Below, piece by piece: positions 8,467-18,182 of a stretch of DNA of 64,000 nucleotides (position 1 is its first letter; each line of letters starts with the position of its first letter). A model generated the notes under the pieces. That model was not told where the DNA came from and did not search any database. It was given only the letters and a program-made list of their open reading frames with translations. The translations under genes were made by a program, and so were the position numbers. Source of the stretch: Actinomycetota bacterium (lineage in GTDB: Bacteria; Actinomycetota; Thermoleophilia; BMS3ABIN01). The stretch is taken from NCBI GenBank assembly GCA_016235065.1, contig JACRMB010000010.1:196281-260280 (forward strand), written 5' to 3'.

Positions 8467-9255
8467 CTACCACTTGAACTTGTGCTCGTCGGTGTCTATC
8501 TCGACATCGGCGAAGGGATCGTCTTCGTCGGCGTTCCGGGCCGAAGGATCGAGGGAAGGAAAACGTACCGGTTCCCTTTCCTGTTCCTGCTCCTCAAGCT
8601 TGGGCTCGCCCTCTGCTTCATTTGTCAGGAAGCTTATGTCCTCTTCTGAGGCGCCGGTCTCGATCATCTCCGGTTCCGTACTGCTTTCCTCACCGAGGAT
8701 CTCGCGGGAAACCGCTGCGTCGATACCGGGAGGGAATTCTTCTTCAGTAGCGCCCGCTGCTGAATCGGAGAGAGAAGCAAAATCGGTCTCACCGGTGTCT
8801 TCGAAATCGAGGTCGCCTTCCTGGTCGAGTATCTTCGAGTAGGCATCGATCACCGATTTCAGCTGGAATCGCAGGTCTTCCTGCTTCTGCTTGAGCGCCG
8901 AGACCGAGCGCTGTATCTTCTGCCGCTCGGCGTAGGAGTCGTTCACGATCGAACGCGATTTCAGCTCGGCGTCGCGCAGGATGAGGTCGGATTCCTTCTG
9001 AGCATTCTGCTTCTGCTCCTCAGCCTGCTGCTGCGCTGACAGGAGCGTCTTTTTGAGGGTGTCCTCGATGTTCCGGTACTGTTCGATCTTCTCTTCGAGG
9101 CTCTCCAGCCTGTCCTTGTAGTCGATGTTCTCGTTGAACAGCCGCTCGAACTCGTCGGCTATGTCATCGAGGAACTCGTCGACTTCGAGGTCCTTATAGC
9201 CGCGCATGGAGCGGCCGAATTCCTTATGACGGATGTCCAGTGGTGTAAGTCTCAT
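8467..9255 (-). CDS. divIVA: DivIVA-domain cell-division/polarity protein
   Basis: The 262-residue protein begins with the DivIVA N-terminal lipid-binding region (MRLTPLDIRHKEFGRSMRGY, then DLEVDEFLDDIADEFE), followed by a long coiled coil to about residue 145 and an acidic, probably disordered C-terminal third. DivIVA proteins bind negatively curved membrane at septa and poles; in Actinomycetota (Wag31) they direct polar growth. The RSMRGY signature matches the family well. The ATG follows a GGGAGGAAAAACAG ribosome site. About 75 nt upstream, 9333-9338 reads TACAAT on the coding strand, a possible -10 box without a convincing -35. yggU, the DksA/TraR-like gene, lspA and rluD follow in tight succession. 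Confidence 0.92.
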   Translation of the reverse strand: MRLTPLDIRHKEFGRSMRGYKDLEVDEFLDDIADEFERLFNENIDYKDRLESLEEKIEQYRNIEDTLKKTLLSAQQQAEEQKQNAQKESDLILRDAELKSRSIVNDSYAERQKIQRSVSALKQKQEDLRFQLKSVIDAYSKILDQEGDLDFEDTGETDFASLSDSAAGATEEEFPPGIDAAVSREILGEESSTEPEMIETGASEEDISFLTNEAEGEPKLEEQEQEREPVRFPSLDPSARNADEDDPFADVEIDTDEHKFKW

Positions 9256-9435
9256 CTGTTTTTCCTCCCTGTTTGAGTAATTTTACAGAGTGCTTACGAG
9301 TAGTCTGGATTGATGATGCTGGTTGGACCTATATTGTACCTGTTCTGACTCCCTTCTTCCTTCCGGGCCGGATTCCTTCCGGATTGCCCAGACTGACACC
9401 GGTATCTGCCGGTGACAATGTCGGCGCCGGGGCGG

Positions 9436-10152
9436 TCAGACCGCCGCCGGCTGTCCCTCCACCCTTCTGAGCACGGCCATGGGCGTCTGTTCCTCGCCCT
9501 GGCCGAGGGGATTATCCTTAAAAGCCTGCTCAACGATAGACGGATCGACTCCTGAAGAGCCGAGGATGTTCACTCCGATGTCGTTGGCGTCGATGATGGC
9601 GACCGCCTGGCCGCCGAGGGCTGCGGATATCGTTGCCGCCGACCGCTCAGGGTCGCTGGGGCCCAGGGTAACACAGCGGTTATACGGCGGGATGGTGCCA
9701 TCCGTGGGCCCGTCGATGGCCTTCACTTTGGGTCCGGCGATGCGGTAAAAGACGCCCTTCTTGCCGAACGGCTTGGTGACCGCGCTGGCGAAGGCGGCGA
9801 GGAAGATACGCGGCGCTCCAGCCTCGCGCAGGGCGAATTCCATGGTCCAGGGGCTGCCTATACCAATGCCCGCGGGCGTCTTCTGTACGAACTTCGACAT
9901 GAAGGTGGCCAGTCGCCTTGGATGTATCTGGTCGAGCGGATAAGCGCGGCCCTCGCAGATGGCGACTATCTTCTCGCTGATGGCGAGGATATCACCGGGC
10001 TCCAGGTAGGGGACGGCGTGTTCGCGCACGACGGCGACGATGTCGTCCTTGGCGGTCACCAGATGCGAGAACAGCGGATAGCGGGCGTAGCGGCCCGCGG
10101 GTATGTCTATATACAGTTGTTTGCCCGGGTTGGGCTGGCCGAACTCGTACAT
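9436..10152 (-). CDS. Coenzyme F420-0:L-glutamate ligase (CofE) family protein
   Basis: The 238-residue protein resembles the CofE/FbiB ligase domain, which adds glutamate to F420-0 using GTP. Family-like phrases are LEPGDILAISEKIVAICEGRA near residues 50-70, VDGPTDGT-like IDGPTDGTIPPYN near 150, and the closing IIDANDIGVNILGSS. A stand-alone subfamily of this fold exists in bacteria that do not make F420, so F420 synthesis should not be assumed; no other F420 gene is in the window. It starts immediately after the asnB stop, with no spacer, so the two are probably made together. The 180 nt between this gene and divIVA hold only a weak -10-like hexamer. Confidence 0.7.
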   Translation of the reverse strand: MYEFGQPNPGKQLYIDIPAGRYARYPLFSHLVTAKDDIVAVVREHAVPYLEPGDILAISEKIVAICEGRAYPLDQIHPRRLATFMSKFVQKTPAGIGIGSPWTMEFALREAGAPRIFLAAFASAVTKPFGKKGVFYRIAGPKVKAIDGPTDGTIPPYNRCVTLGPSDPERSAATISAALGGQAVAIIDANDIGVNILGSSGVDPSIVEQAFKDNPLGQGEEQTPMAVLRRVEGQPAAV

Positions 10153-12153
10153 TTATTGCTCCTGTTCGATGACAGAAGATTCCTGCCTTGCGGCCGGCGC
10201 GACCCCTGCGCCCCGCTCCGAGTCGAAAAAGACGCGCAGCCAGACCTCCAGGTTCAGCACCCGCCAGATCGCCAGGGTCTCCTCGGCGGTGCCTTCACAG
10301 ATGCGCCCGAAGGCGCTGCGCACAGCGGTGGCGTCGAAATACGGCCGCGAGTTGAAGCTGTCTGAGCTGAAGATATCATCTACCAGGTCCCTGCGGGCTA
10401 TCAGCCAGGCCATCTCCGGCGTGGTGAAGCCGACTTTCCAGCGGCGGCGGCGGATCTTCTCCGGCAGGATGCCGGCGAGCGCCTCGCGCATCACCCGCTT
10501 GTTCCAGCCCTTGCCGATGATCGCCTCGGGCGGCAGGGAGAAGATGTACTCCACCAGCCGCGGATCGAGGAACGGCACCCGCGATTCTACCGAGAACGCC
10601 ATGGAATTCTTGTCCTCATATCTTAACAGCGCCGGCAGGCTGTGGACGAACACGTCCTCGTAAAGGCGGCCCCGCAGGCTTTTCGCGGCGTGCCTCTGCC
10701 TCCGGTCGGGCTGAAAACGCTCATTGAAGCCGGCGGCCATCAACGACCGCGCTTCGACCTTGCGCCCGGGCTTGAAGCGGTCGCTGAGATAGTTTTTGAA
10801 GAATGGCAAGGCCACGTCGCGGGCCGCCAGCATCTCCCTGAGCATCGAGATATAGCGGTGCTCGGATTTCAACTGCTGGAAGTACACGAAGAAATAAGGT
10901 GTGTAGCCGGCCATCAGCTCGTCCGCCCCCTGCCCGTCGATGACCACCTTCACCTTGTGGGCGACATCGCGCATGACACACCACTGGGCGTAAGGCCCGG
11001 TGCTGACGAAAGGCTCCTCCTGGTGATAAACGAACTTCTCCAGCTCGTCGAAGAACTCGTCGTGGGCCGGGAAGATGAAGTTGCCCTCGGCGTCGGTATC
11101 CCTGAGCACCTCGTCGATATATTCCCGCTCGTCCAGGTGCTCGCCGGGGTATACGGCCGAGAAGGTCTTCAGGCGGTCACCGATCGCCTCCGATTCGGGG
11201 ACGCTCTTTTTCAGCAGGCGGTCCATGATGCAGACGATGGCGGACGAATCGAGGCCGCCGCTGAGGCATGAACCAACCGGCACGTCGCTGATGAGACGCC
11301 GCTGCACGGAATCCTCCAGCAGGTCGCCGAACTCGCGCGCCTGGTGGGGGAAATCTTCGGCCTGGCGGCGGAAATCACGGTTACCGGCGTCGCCGGAGCC
11401 GGTTGCGCCACCCGCTGCTTCCGGCTGAGTGCTGATATCCCAGTAGCGCTCGATACGCATCCCAGTCTCATCGACGACCATGTAATGGGCGGCGGGCAGT
11501 TTCTTTATCCCCTGGAAGAAAGTCTCGGGGCGATGCTCGTGCCAGCCGTATCGAAGATATTCGTAGACGACTTCGTCGTCGGGAGCTCGCTTCAGGCCGG
11601 GCCATTCGAGCAGGGCCTTGATCTCGGAGGCGAAGAGGAAGGAGGCAGCAGGTGAAGATACGCCGGATGCGCTGCCGGCTCCGGATGCGCTGCCGGCTCC
11701 GGATGCGCTGCCATCATAGTGATAATAAAGCGGCTTGATGCCGAAATGGTCGCGAGCCAGAAATAGCTTGCGCGCCGAACGGTCGAAGATCGCCAGGGCG
11801 AACATGCCGTTGAACCGCTTGACGCAGTCTTCGCCGTATTCCTCGTAGGCGTGGAGCAGCACCTCGGTGTCAGTGCGGGTGTAGAAACTGTGGCCCATGG
11901 CCTCTAGTTCCTCGCGGAGCTCGCGGTAGTTGTAGACCTCGCCGTTGTAGACGATCCAGAGAGTCTCGTCCTCGTTGTGGATCGGCTGATGGCCGGTATC
12001 GAGGTCGATGATCGAGAGGCGCCGGTGCCCGAGGCAGAAGTCGCCCTCGACGAACCTGCCCTCGTCGTCGGGTCCCCGGTGTACCAGGGAACCCAGCATG
12101 CGCCCTAGCAGTTCCTCGTCTTTAAATCCGCTGAATCCGCATATACCACACAA
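10153..12153 (-). CDS. asnB: Glutamine-hydrolysing asparagine synthase
   Basis: The 666-residue protein starts MCGICGF, placing the amidotransferase nucleophile Cys2 directly after the initiator, here a TTG. The class II glutaminase domain (LGHRRLSIIDL, DxEVLLHAYEEYG) is followed by the synthetase domain with SGGLDSSAIV, the PP-loop that binds ATP. AsnB makes asparagine from aspartate, glutamine and ATP, but many homologues amidate cell-wall or natural-product substrates. Two low-complexity insertions stand out: a Gly/Ser/Ala stretch from DNA repeats at 11665-11712, and a Gly/Asp-rich loop around residues 240-265. It lies in a cell-division gene group and abuts the F420-ligase-like gene, so its substrate here could be something other than free aspartate. 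Confidence 0.88.
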   Translation of the reverse strand: MCGICGFSGFKDEELLGRMLGSLVHRGPDDEGRFVEGDFCLGHRRLSIIDLDTGHQPIHNEDETLWIVYNGEVYNYRELREELEAMGHSFYTRTDTEVLLHAYEEYGEDCVKRFNGMFALAIFDRSARKLFLARDHFGIKPLYYHYDGSASGAGSASGAGSASGVSSPAASFLFASEIKALLEWPGLKRAPDDEVVYEYLRYGWHEHRPETFFQGIKKLPAAHYMVVDETGMRIERYWDISTQPEAAGGATGSGDAGNRDFRRQAEDFPHQAREFGDLLEDSVQRRLISDVPVGSCLSGGLDSSAIVCIMDRLLKKSVPESEAIGDRLKTFSAVYPGEHLDEREYIDEVLRDTDAEGNFIFPAHDEFFDELEKFVYHQEEPFVSTGPYAQWCVMRDVAHKVKVVIDGQGADELMAGYTPYFFVYFQQLKSEHRYISMLREMLAARDVALPFFKNYLSDRFKPGRKVEARSLMAAGFNERFQPDRRQRHAAKSLRGRLYEDVFVHSLPALLRYEDKNSMAFSVESRVPFLDPRLVEYIFSLPPEAIIGKGWNKRVMREALAGILPEKIRRRRWKVGFTTPEMAWLIARRDLVDDIFSSDSFNSRPYFDATAVRSAFGRICEGTAEETLAIWRVLNLEVWLRVFFDSERGAGVAPAARQESSVIEQEQ
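11665..11712 (-). repeat. 18-bp tandem repeat inside asnB
   Basis: The unit GGATGCGCTGCCGGCTCC (plus-strand sense) occurs at 11665-11682 and 11683-11700 and partly at 11701-11712. It encodes repeated Gly-Ser-Ala-Ser-Gly-Ala in AsnB. Eighteen bases keep the frame, so copy number can change without breaking the protein. It lies in a loop of the glutaminase domain. Confidence 0.85.
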
Positions 12154-12239
12154 ACAGACATCAACCCCATTGAATTTTTACAGGAGCCCGCCGGCCGGAT
12201 CCACGGAGGCTACGGGCTCGGAGAACATGAGCCCGGGGC

Positions 12240-12515
12240 TCAAAGACTGACGACGATCTCCGCGGCGATCCGGTGGATGATCATCAGCACGATCATCCCG
12301 ATGAACGGACTGAAGTCGATCGGCCCTGCCGCCGGGATGAACCGCCGGAAAAGCCCGAGGTACGGCTCGGTCACATTGTGGACGAAGCGAAAGATCTCGT
12401 AGAGGGCGCCATGGCTGGGGATCCCCACCCAGCTGAAGATGACCCTGGCGAATATCAGCGCGTAGTAGATCCAGAAAAGGGCGTCGAGGAATCCGAGTAT
12501 GCCTGCCTTGGACAT
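12240..12515 (-). CDS. yggT: YggT-family membrane protein
   Basis: The 91-residue protein has two hydrophobic segments (about residues 8-30 and 66-88) separated by the family motif of the YggT/Ycf19 group: RVIFSWVGIP, then a short Glu-containing stretch (VTEPYLGLFRRFIP) and a closing SPFIGMIVL segment. The function is not settled; homologues in plastids affect nucleoid and thylakoid organisation, and bacterial copies sit beside sepF in division clusters. It begins 3 nt after proC ends and so belongs to the sepF-proC-yggT unit. Confidence 0.85.
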   Translation of the reverse strand: MSKAGILGFLDALFWIYYALIFARVIFSWVGIPSHGALYEIFRFVHNVTEPYLGLFRRFIPAAGPIDFSPFIGMIVLMIIHRIAAEIVVSL

Positions 12516-12518
12516 GGC

Positions 12519-13325
12519 CTAGCCCAGCTCGGTGGCGCGGCCGGCCGCGACCTGTACCGCATCGATTATAGCCGACCTGGCGCCGTCGCGTTCGAGCTGA
12601 GCGATGCCTGACGCGGTCGTCCCCGCCGGGGAAGTGACCATGTGCCGCAGTTCACTGGGCAGCATGCCTTTTTCCATGAGGAGCTTGGCGGTCCCGTGAA
12701 GCATCGTCACCGTCAGCTCGCGGGCGATGGGGACCGGCAGGCCGGCCATCACGCCGCCGTCGATGAAGGCGTCGGCAAAAAGTGCCATGAAGCCGGGGCC
12801 GCTGCCGCCGATGGCGGTTGCCGCAGCAAAAAGTTTTTCCTGCAATACGATGACCCGGCCGAGGGGACGGAAGAGCTCGAAGACCTCTTCCTCCGTCTGG
12901 GGGTCGACGTTACTGCCGGTGGCGAAGCAGATGGTGCCTGCGTTGACCTCGACTGCTACATTAGGCATAAGCCGGAACACGGCCACTTCCACAGGGAAGA
13001 TCGTCTCCAGGGAGATGATGGTGCGGCCGGCGGCGACCGATACCAGGATCTTGCCGCGGCCGAACTGTTCCAGGGTGCCTTCGAGGGCATGCTCGATATC
13101 CGGCGGCTTGACGGCGATCATCACCAGGTCCGAGTTCTCCACCAGCTCCAGGTTGGATGATGCCACCGCGACGCCGGTTTCCTTGGCGAGCCGTTTGGCC
13201 GATGAGGGGACAGCGTCGGTGACGGTGATGCGTTCCACCATGCCGGGGTCAGCCTTGAGCCAGCCCCTGACCATTGCCGAGCCCATGTTGCCGGCGCCTA
13301 TGAGGCCGATGCGCTTGACACTCAT
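12519..13325 (-). CDS. proC: Pyrroline-5-carboxylate reductase
   Basis: ProC reduces pyrroline-5-carboxylate to proline with NAD(P)H in the cytoplasm. The 268-residue length is normal. The N-terminal Rossmann motif IGLIGAGNMGSAMVRGW is clear, as are the C-terminal active-site phrases IGGSGPGFMALF, LTVTMLHGTAKLL and MVTSPAGTTASGIAQLE, which bind substrate at the dimer interface. The ATG overlaps the sepF stop (ATGA), giving translational coupling. The occurrence of proC inside a division cluster is common in Gram-positive genomes; whether the link is functional is unknown. Confidence 0.93.
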   Translation of the reverse strand: MSVKRIGLIGAGNMGSAMVRGWLKADPGMVERITVTDAVPSSAKRLAKETGVAVASSNLELVENSDLVMIAVKPPDIEHALEGTLEQFGRGKILVSVAAGRTIISLETIFPVEVAVFRLMPNVAVEVNAGTICFATGSNVDPQTEEEVFELFRPLGRVIVLQEKLFAAATAIGGSGPGFMALFADAFIDGGVMAGLPVPIARELTVTMLHGTAKLLMEKGMLPSELRHMVTSPAGTTASGIAQLERDGARSAIIDAVQVAAGRATELG

Positions 13326-13858
13326 GACTGGTTGAAGAAGCCTTTCTCCATCAGCCGCGCCCGCTCTTCGGCGGAGACGTCGACGTTACGCGGAGTCAGC
13401 AGGAATACCTTGTCGGCCACCCGCTGCATGCCGCCGTCGAGGGCATAGGTAAGCCCGCTGGAAAAATCGATCAGCCGCTTGGCCAGCTCGTTGTCGGTGC
13501 CCTGCAGGTTGAGGATGACCGGGATGTCCGACTTGTACTTGTCGGCCACCTGCTGGGCGTCGTTGAAATTCTTGGGAAGCACCAGATGCACGCTGACGTT
13601 CGCCGGCGAGGCAGCGGCGCGGAGCGGCCTTACCCGCGAGACCTTGCGGTGGCTGTTCTCTTCCGGATAGATGTCGTCGTAGTCGACCCGGCGCTTGCTG
13701 CGCGCGGACCGGCTGATCTTGCGGACGTTGGGGCGCTCCTTGTATGACTCCTCCAGCTCGCGGTGCGCCGCCAGATGCTCTTCCTCCTCGTCGAAATCAT
13801 CCTTCTCGTCGAGGCTGTCTTCGACCAGCCCGAAATATACCATTGTCTTTTGCCACAT
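13322..13858 (-). CDS. sepF: Cell-division protein SepF
   Basis: SepF tethers FtsZ to the membrane and aligns protofilaments, and is the main FtsZ anchor in many Actinomycetota. The ATG at 13858 gives MWQKTMVYFGLVEDS, the amphipathic membrane-binding helix expected at the N terminus. An upstream TTG at 13888 would add ten residues before the helix; a strong GGAGGTGA ribosome site lies between the two and is 14-17 nt from the ATG, longer than usual, so the start deserves care. An acidic and then basic linker (about residues 15-85) leads to the C-terminal SepF domain (VHLVLPKNFNDAQQVADKY, VILNLQGTDNELAKRLIDFSSGL). The final FLLTPRNVDVS is typical. proC is coupled downstream. Confidence 0.9.
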   Translation of the reverse strand: MWQKTMVYFGLVEDSLDEKDDFDEEEEHLAAHRELEESYKERPNVRKISRSARSKRRVDYDDIYPEENSHRKVSRVRPLRAAASPANVSVHLVLPKNFNDAQQVADKYKSDIPVILNLQGTDNELAKRLIDFSSGLTYALDGGMQRVADKVFLLTPRNVDVSAEERARLMEKGFFNQS

Positions 13859-14007
13859 GTTGCTGATGGAAATCACCTCCGGTAACAATAGAGAGTCGGG
13901 TCTGTATTTCTTCGCCCGTCCCGCTATCCCTTTAGTTCTACTTCACAGTTCAGCCCTGTTCGATCGATCCTGGTTCAGCCATGCGCGCTTGCGTCCGCCT
14001 TCGAGAC

Positions 14008-14718
14008 TCAGCCGAACACCACGCTGCCGACCCGGATGATGGTCGCCCCTTCTTCCACCGCTACCACGTAATCGCCGCTGGTCCCCATGGACAGATGCCG
14101 GAAATCGTGGCTTCCGCTCCATTTTTGATTCAGTTGGGATTGCAGACGGCGCAGCGCCGCGAAGTGGGGCCGGACGGCTTCGGGGTCTGCCGCCAGGGGC
14201 GGCATGGTCATCAGTCCGGTGAAGTTCACCTTCGGGTATCGTGATGCCTCCTCGAGAAAGCGGTCAACTTCGGATGGAATGATACCATACTTGCCCGCTT
14301 CTCCGCCAATATTGACCTCCAGGAGGGCTTCGGCTGGCCCGGCAGCGCGGCGGTCGATCTCGCCGACGGTCGAGAGCGAATCCACCGAGTGGATCAGCCT
14401 GGCCAAAGGCAGTATCTGGCGCACCTTGTTGCTCTGCAGGTGACCGATAAAGTCCCAGGTGAAGCGGTCGCCATAAAGGGCGTGTTTGGCTGCCAGATCC
14501 TGGGCGCGGTTCTCGCCGACAAGGGTTATTCCAGCCTGGGCCAGCGCTTCCATTCCTTCGAGAGTGACGTATTTAGTGGCGACCAGGATCTCCACATCTT
14601 CCGGCGCGCGGCCGGCGCGGCTGCAGGCGGCCGCGACCTCATCCTTTACTCGAGAGAAGTTGGCGCGGATGAGGTTGTGGTCGAGGGTTTCGGGTGTGTA
14701 GGTCGCGCGTCGGGCCAT
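14008..14718 (-). CDS. yggS: YggS-family PLP homeostasis protein
   Basis: The 236-residue protein is a single-domain alanine-racemase-like TIM barrel that binds pyridoxal 5'-phosphate without known catalysis and buffers PLP levels. The PLP-lysine motif is LVATKYV near residue 48; other signatures are GENRAQDLAAKH, WDFIGHLQSNKVR and the closing LSMGTSGDYVVAVEEGATIIRVGSVVFG. It starts directly after the pgeF stop codon with no spacer. The pgeF-yggS-sepF order after ftsZ matches other Gram-positive clusters. A 119-nt gap separates it from sepF; I see nothing definite there. Confidence 0.93.
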   Translation of the reverse strand: MARRATYTPETLDHNLIRANFSRVKDEVAAACSRAGRAPEDVEILVATKYVTLEGMEALAQAGITLVGENRAQDLAAKHALYGDRFTWDFIGHLQSNKVRQILPLARLIHSVDSLSTVGEIDRRAAGPAEALLEVNIGGEAGKYGIIPSEVDRFLEEASRYPKVNFTGLMTMPPLAADPEAVRPHFAALRRLQSQLNQKWSGSHDFRHLSMGTSGDYVVAVEEGATIIRVGSVVFG

Positions 14719-15591
14719 TTATCGCTCCTCGATCCAGGCGATGGCGCCGTGGCGGCCGGTGATGCCGTCGCGGCGGTAGGAATAGAAGTCATAGTCGCAA
14801 CAGGTACAGATTTCCAGCACATGGATGTTCTCAGGAGCGAGGCCTGTCTCAAGGAGTGCTGTTTCTGTCGCGCTATGCATGTCGAGCCATGAGCCTTCAT
14901 CATCACGGACGACAACGTCCGGCCCGAAGCGGGATTCGAACTCAGAGGCGATATCGTCGCCTACCTGGTAGCAGCAGGCTCCGATCGCCGGACCAACTGC
15001 AGCGACGATCTTTTCCGCAGGGATGCTGAAGATATCAGGCATCAGCCTGACACCGTTCTCGACCACGCCCTCCATGACGCCCTTCCGGCCGGCATGAAGA
15101 ACGGCGATCACCGGTTTGTCACCAGAGTCGGAGCCTGTCAGCACAACCGGCGTGCAATCCGCGAAATGAAGGAGTATGGGCGCCTGTTCGAGGGAGGTGA
15201 CCAGTCCGTCACACGGGTCGAATCCGGAATCCTCGCTGAATGCCCCGCTGCCGACCTGGCTTTCGTTTTCAAGAAGTTCGACGATCGCCGTATGCTGCTG
15301 TCGGGGAGAAGTTATACGGCCTGCCTTGACACCAAGCACGTTTGCCAGGAGCGCACGGTTCTGCGTGACGTGCTCGGGAAGATCCTCAACATGGAAACCA
15401 AGGTTGAGAGAACTGTACGGAGGCTGGCTGACTCCGCCATGCCTGCCTGAGAAAACGATATTCACACCTTCGGGAGCCATCCGAAAGCGCCAGAGGACGA
15501 TATCGCCCCAGTCTTCACGGGAGTATGCTTCTCCGGCTATCTCTTCTTCAGCTTTGTTGAATCCGAAAATCATCGATTTATCACTTCTCAT
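14719..15591 (-). CDS. pgeF: Multicopper-oxidase-fold purine nucleoside phosphorylase family (PgeF/YfiH)
   Basis: The 290-residue protein has the laccase-domain fold of the PgeF/YfiH/LACC1 family. Members have been reported as purine nucleoside phosphorylases or adenosine deaminases, and in E. coli PgeF removes misincorporated L-Ser from peptidoglycan precursors. Expected metal-binding residues are visible in RQQHTAIV, HFADCTPVV and VLHAGRKGVMEG, plus IGACCYQVG near the C terminus. The position directly after ftsZ and next to sepF fits a role near wall synthesis. It begins shortly after the ftsZ terminator, so it relies on read-through or an unseen promoter. A second ATG at 15573 is an alternative start. 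Confidence 0.88.
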   Translation of the reverse strand: MRSDKSMIFGFNKAEEEIAGEAYSREDWGDIVLWRFRMAPEGVNIVFSGRHGGVSQPPYSSLNLGFHVEDLPEHVTQNRALLANVLGVKAGRITSPRQQHTAIVELLENESQVGSGAFSEDSGFDPCDGLVTSLEQAPILLHFADCTPVVLTGSDSGDKPVIAVLHAGRKGVMEGVVENGVRLMPDIFSIPAEKIVAAVGPAIGACCYQVGDDIASEFESRFGPDVVVRDDEGSWLDMHSATETALLETGLAPENIHVLEICTCCDYDFYSYRRDGITGRHGAIAWIEER

Positions 15592-15602
15592 CAGTACTTA
15601 AC

Positions 15603-15628
15603 AAAAAAGGCCCCTTTCGGGGCCCTTT
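15603..15628 (-). terminator. Intrinsic terminator after ftsZ
   Basis: On the minus strand this reads GGCCCC, a GAAA tetraloop, GGGGCC and then six T: a strong rho-independent terminator. It lies about 45 nt past the ftsZ stop and directly before pgeF, and so closes the mraZ-to-ftsZ transcription unit. A second hairpin, GCCGGT...ACCGGC at 15642-15668, sits right at the ftsZ stop codon. Confidence 0.88.
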
Positions 15629-15669
15629 GATTTAAAGTCATGCCGGTCTGTTCGACGATCGAACCGGCC

Positions 15670-16767
<1,098 letters not shown>

Positions 16768-16787
16768 TTTGTCAAAACCTCCAAGGT

Positions 16788-18182
16788 CTAGGCCTTGCCT
16801 GTTTGTCCAAACCAACCCTTGACCTTCGCCAGAACCTCGTTCCACAACCCTACAGTAGCGGTAGAGGGTTCCGGCGGCTGACTTGGCCCCCTCAAAAAAA
16901 TACGCCTGCTTCCATACAAAAGCAAGCCTACGGCAGTAGCATAGACAGGATTAACAGGGATGTCAACAGCCCCCGAGCCAGCCGTCGGCTCCCCCAGCCG
17001 CGCCGGTAGTTTGGTCACATTTGTGGCCAGTCCGCAGATACCCTCGAGCTGGCTCGAGCCACCCGTGACCACCATCCCTGCAGCGACACTTGAGAGATAT
17101 CCGCTGTCCTTAGCCTGTCTCATGACCAGTGAGAATATCTCCGCGACCCTGGCTTCGATGACCCTTGAAAGAAACTTTTTTGAGAAAGTCACGGTCCGGT
17201 CCCCTCCAGTGCCCAAGCCTGCGCCAGCGGCCGTGATCGGCACTTTGACCATCTCGATATCCTCGACCAGAAAACTCTCGGCGTGGCCGTACCTGAGCTT
17301 GATGTCCTCGGCGGCGGCAAGCGGCACTTTCAGGCCGACGGAAATATCCTTGGTCACGTGATTGCCGCCGACCGGCAGCACGGCGGTATGAACCAGCCTC
17401 CCATGGACGAACATGGCGACATCAGTGGTACCGCCACCGATGTCGACAAGGATCACACCCGAGTTCAGGTCTGAATCGTCCAGGCAGGCTTCGCTGGAGG
17501 CCAGCGGTTCAAGGACGATGTCCGCGGTGGAAAGCCCGGCCTGGCCCACGGCCTCAACCAGGTTCTGGATCGAATTGATGGCTCCGAAAACCAGGTGTCC
17601 TGACATCTCGATCTTTTTGGCCCACATGCCTACCGGCCTGCGGATGCCATCCTGGCCGTCCAGGGTGTACTCGCGCGGCAGTGCATGTATCAGTTGCAGG
17701 TCAGCTGACACCTCCACCTTTTTCAGCTTCGCCAGCAGCGCTTCTCGCTCGGCCCTGGTCACCCGGCCATCCTCATTGGGATTGGCGAGCGAGACTTTAC
17801 GGTTCATCGAGACTACATGAGCGCCGGCTACGCCGACAAAAGCTTCCTGTACCTGGTAGCCCGCGGCAGTCTCAGCTTCAGCAACCGAATCCCTTATCGA
17901 CCGGGCGGCATCTTCCAGGTCGACTACCACACCCTTGTGCATCCCCCTGGCCGGGGCATGGCCGCTACCAGCGAGGCGGGCGAGGTTACCCTCCGAATCC
18001 AGCTCACCGATCAGGCAGGCTATCTTGGTTGTGCCGACATCAAGGGCGACAACGGGCGGGAATTCTGAAATGGGCGGCTGGGACACAGTCAGCTCCGGCT
18101 CCTGCTTCCTTGGCTTTTTCGATTTCTCTTTAATGGATTTCATAAAGTCACTGGGTCCCGGCAACCGGCGCTCCGGCTCCAT
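16788..18182 (-). CDS. ftsA: Cell-division actin homologue FtsA
   Basis: FtsA is an actin-fold ATPase that links FtsZ to the membrane. Phosphate-binding motifs are visible as [16 protein letters not shown] and [16 protein letters not shown], and the 1C subdomain lies between them. The C-terminal 15 residues ([17 protein letters not shown]) form the amphipathic membrane-targeting helix. I favour the ATG at 18182 because GGAAGGA lies upstream at a suitable distance; it overlaps ftsQ by 35 nt. The ATG at 18143 would remove the overlap but lacks a good ribosome site. About 45 extra residues precede the conserved domain. Having both FtsA and SepF as FtsZ anchors is typical of Firmicutes and unusual for most Actinomycetota, which lack FtsA. 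Confidence 0.93.
   Translation of the reverse strand: MEPERRLPGPSDFMKSIKEKSKKPRKQEPELTVSQPPISEFPPVVALDVGTTKIACLIGELDSEGNLARLAGSGHAPARGMHKGVVVDLEDAARSIRDSVAEAETAAGYQVQEAFVGVAGAHVVSMNRKVSLANPNEDGRVTRAEREALLAKLKKVEVSADLQLIHALPREYTLDGQDGIRRPVGMWAKKIEMSGHLVFGAINSIQNLVEAVGQAGLSTADIVLEPLASSEACLDDSDLNSGVILVDIGGGTTDVAMFVHGRLVHTAVLPVGGNHVTKDISVGLKVPLAAAEDIKLRYGHAESFLVEDIEMVKVPITAAGAGLGTGGDRTVTFSKKFLSRVIEARVAEIFSLVMRQAKDSGYLSSVAAGMVVTGGSSQLEGICGLATNVTKLPARLGEPTAGSGAVDIPVNPVYATAVGLLLYGSRRIFLRGPSQPPEPSTATVGLWNEVLAKVKGWFGQTGKA

Noticed and set aside
12171-12240. Terminator between yggT and asnB
   Set aside because: GAGCCCG and CGGGCTC can pair, but the loop is over 20 nt and no T-run follows on the minus strand.
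16768-16845. Longer FtsZ start at 16845
   Set aside because: It reads through the end of ftsA; a good ribosome site precedes the ATG at 16767, where FtsZ homology begins.
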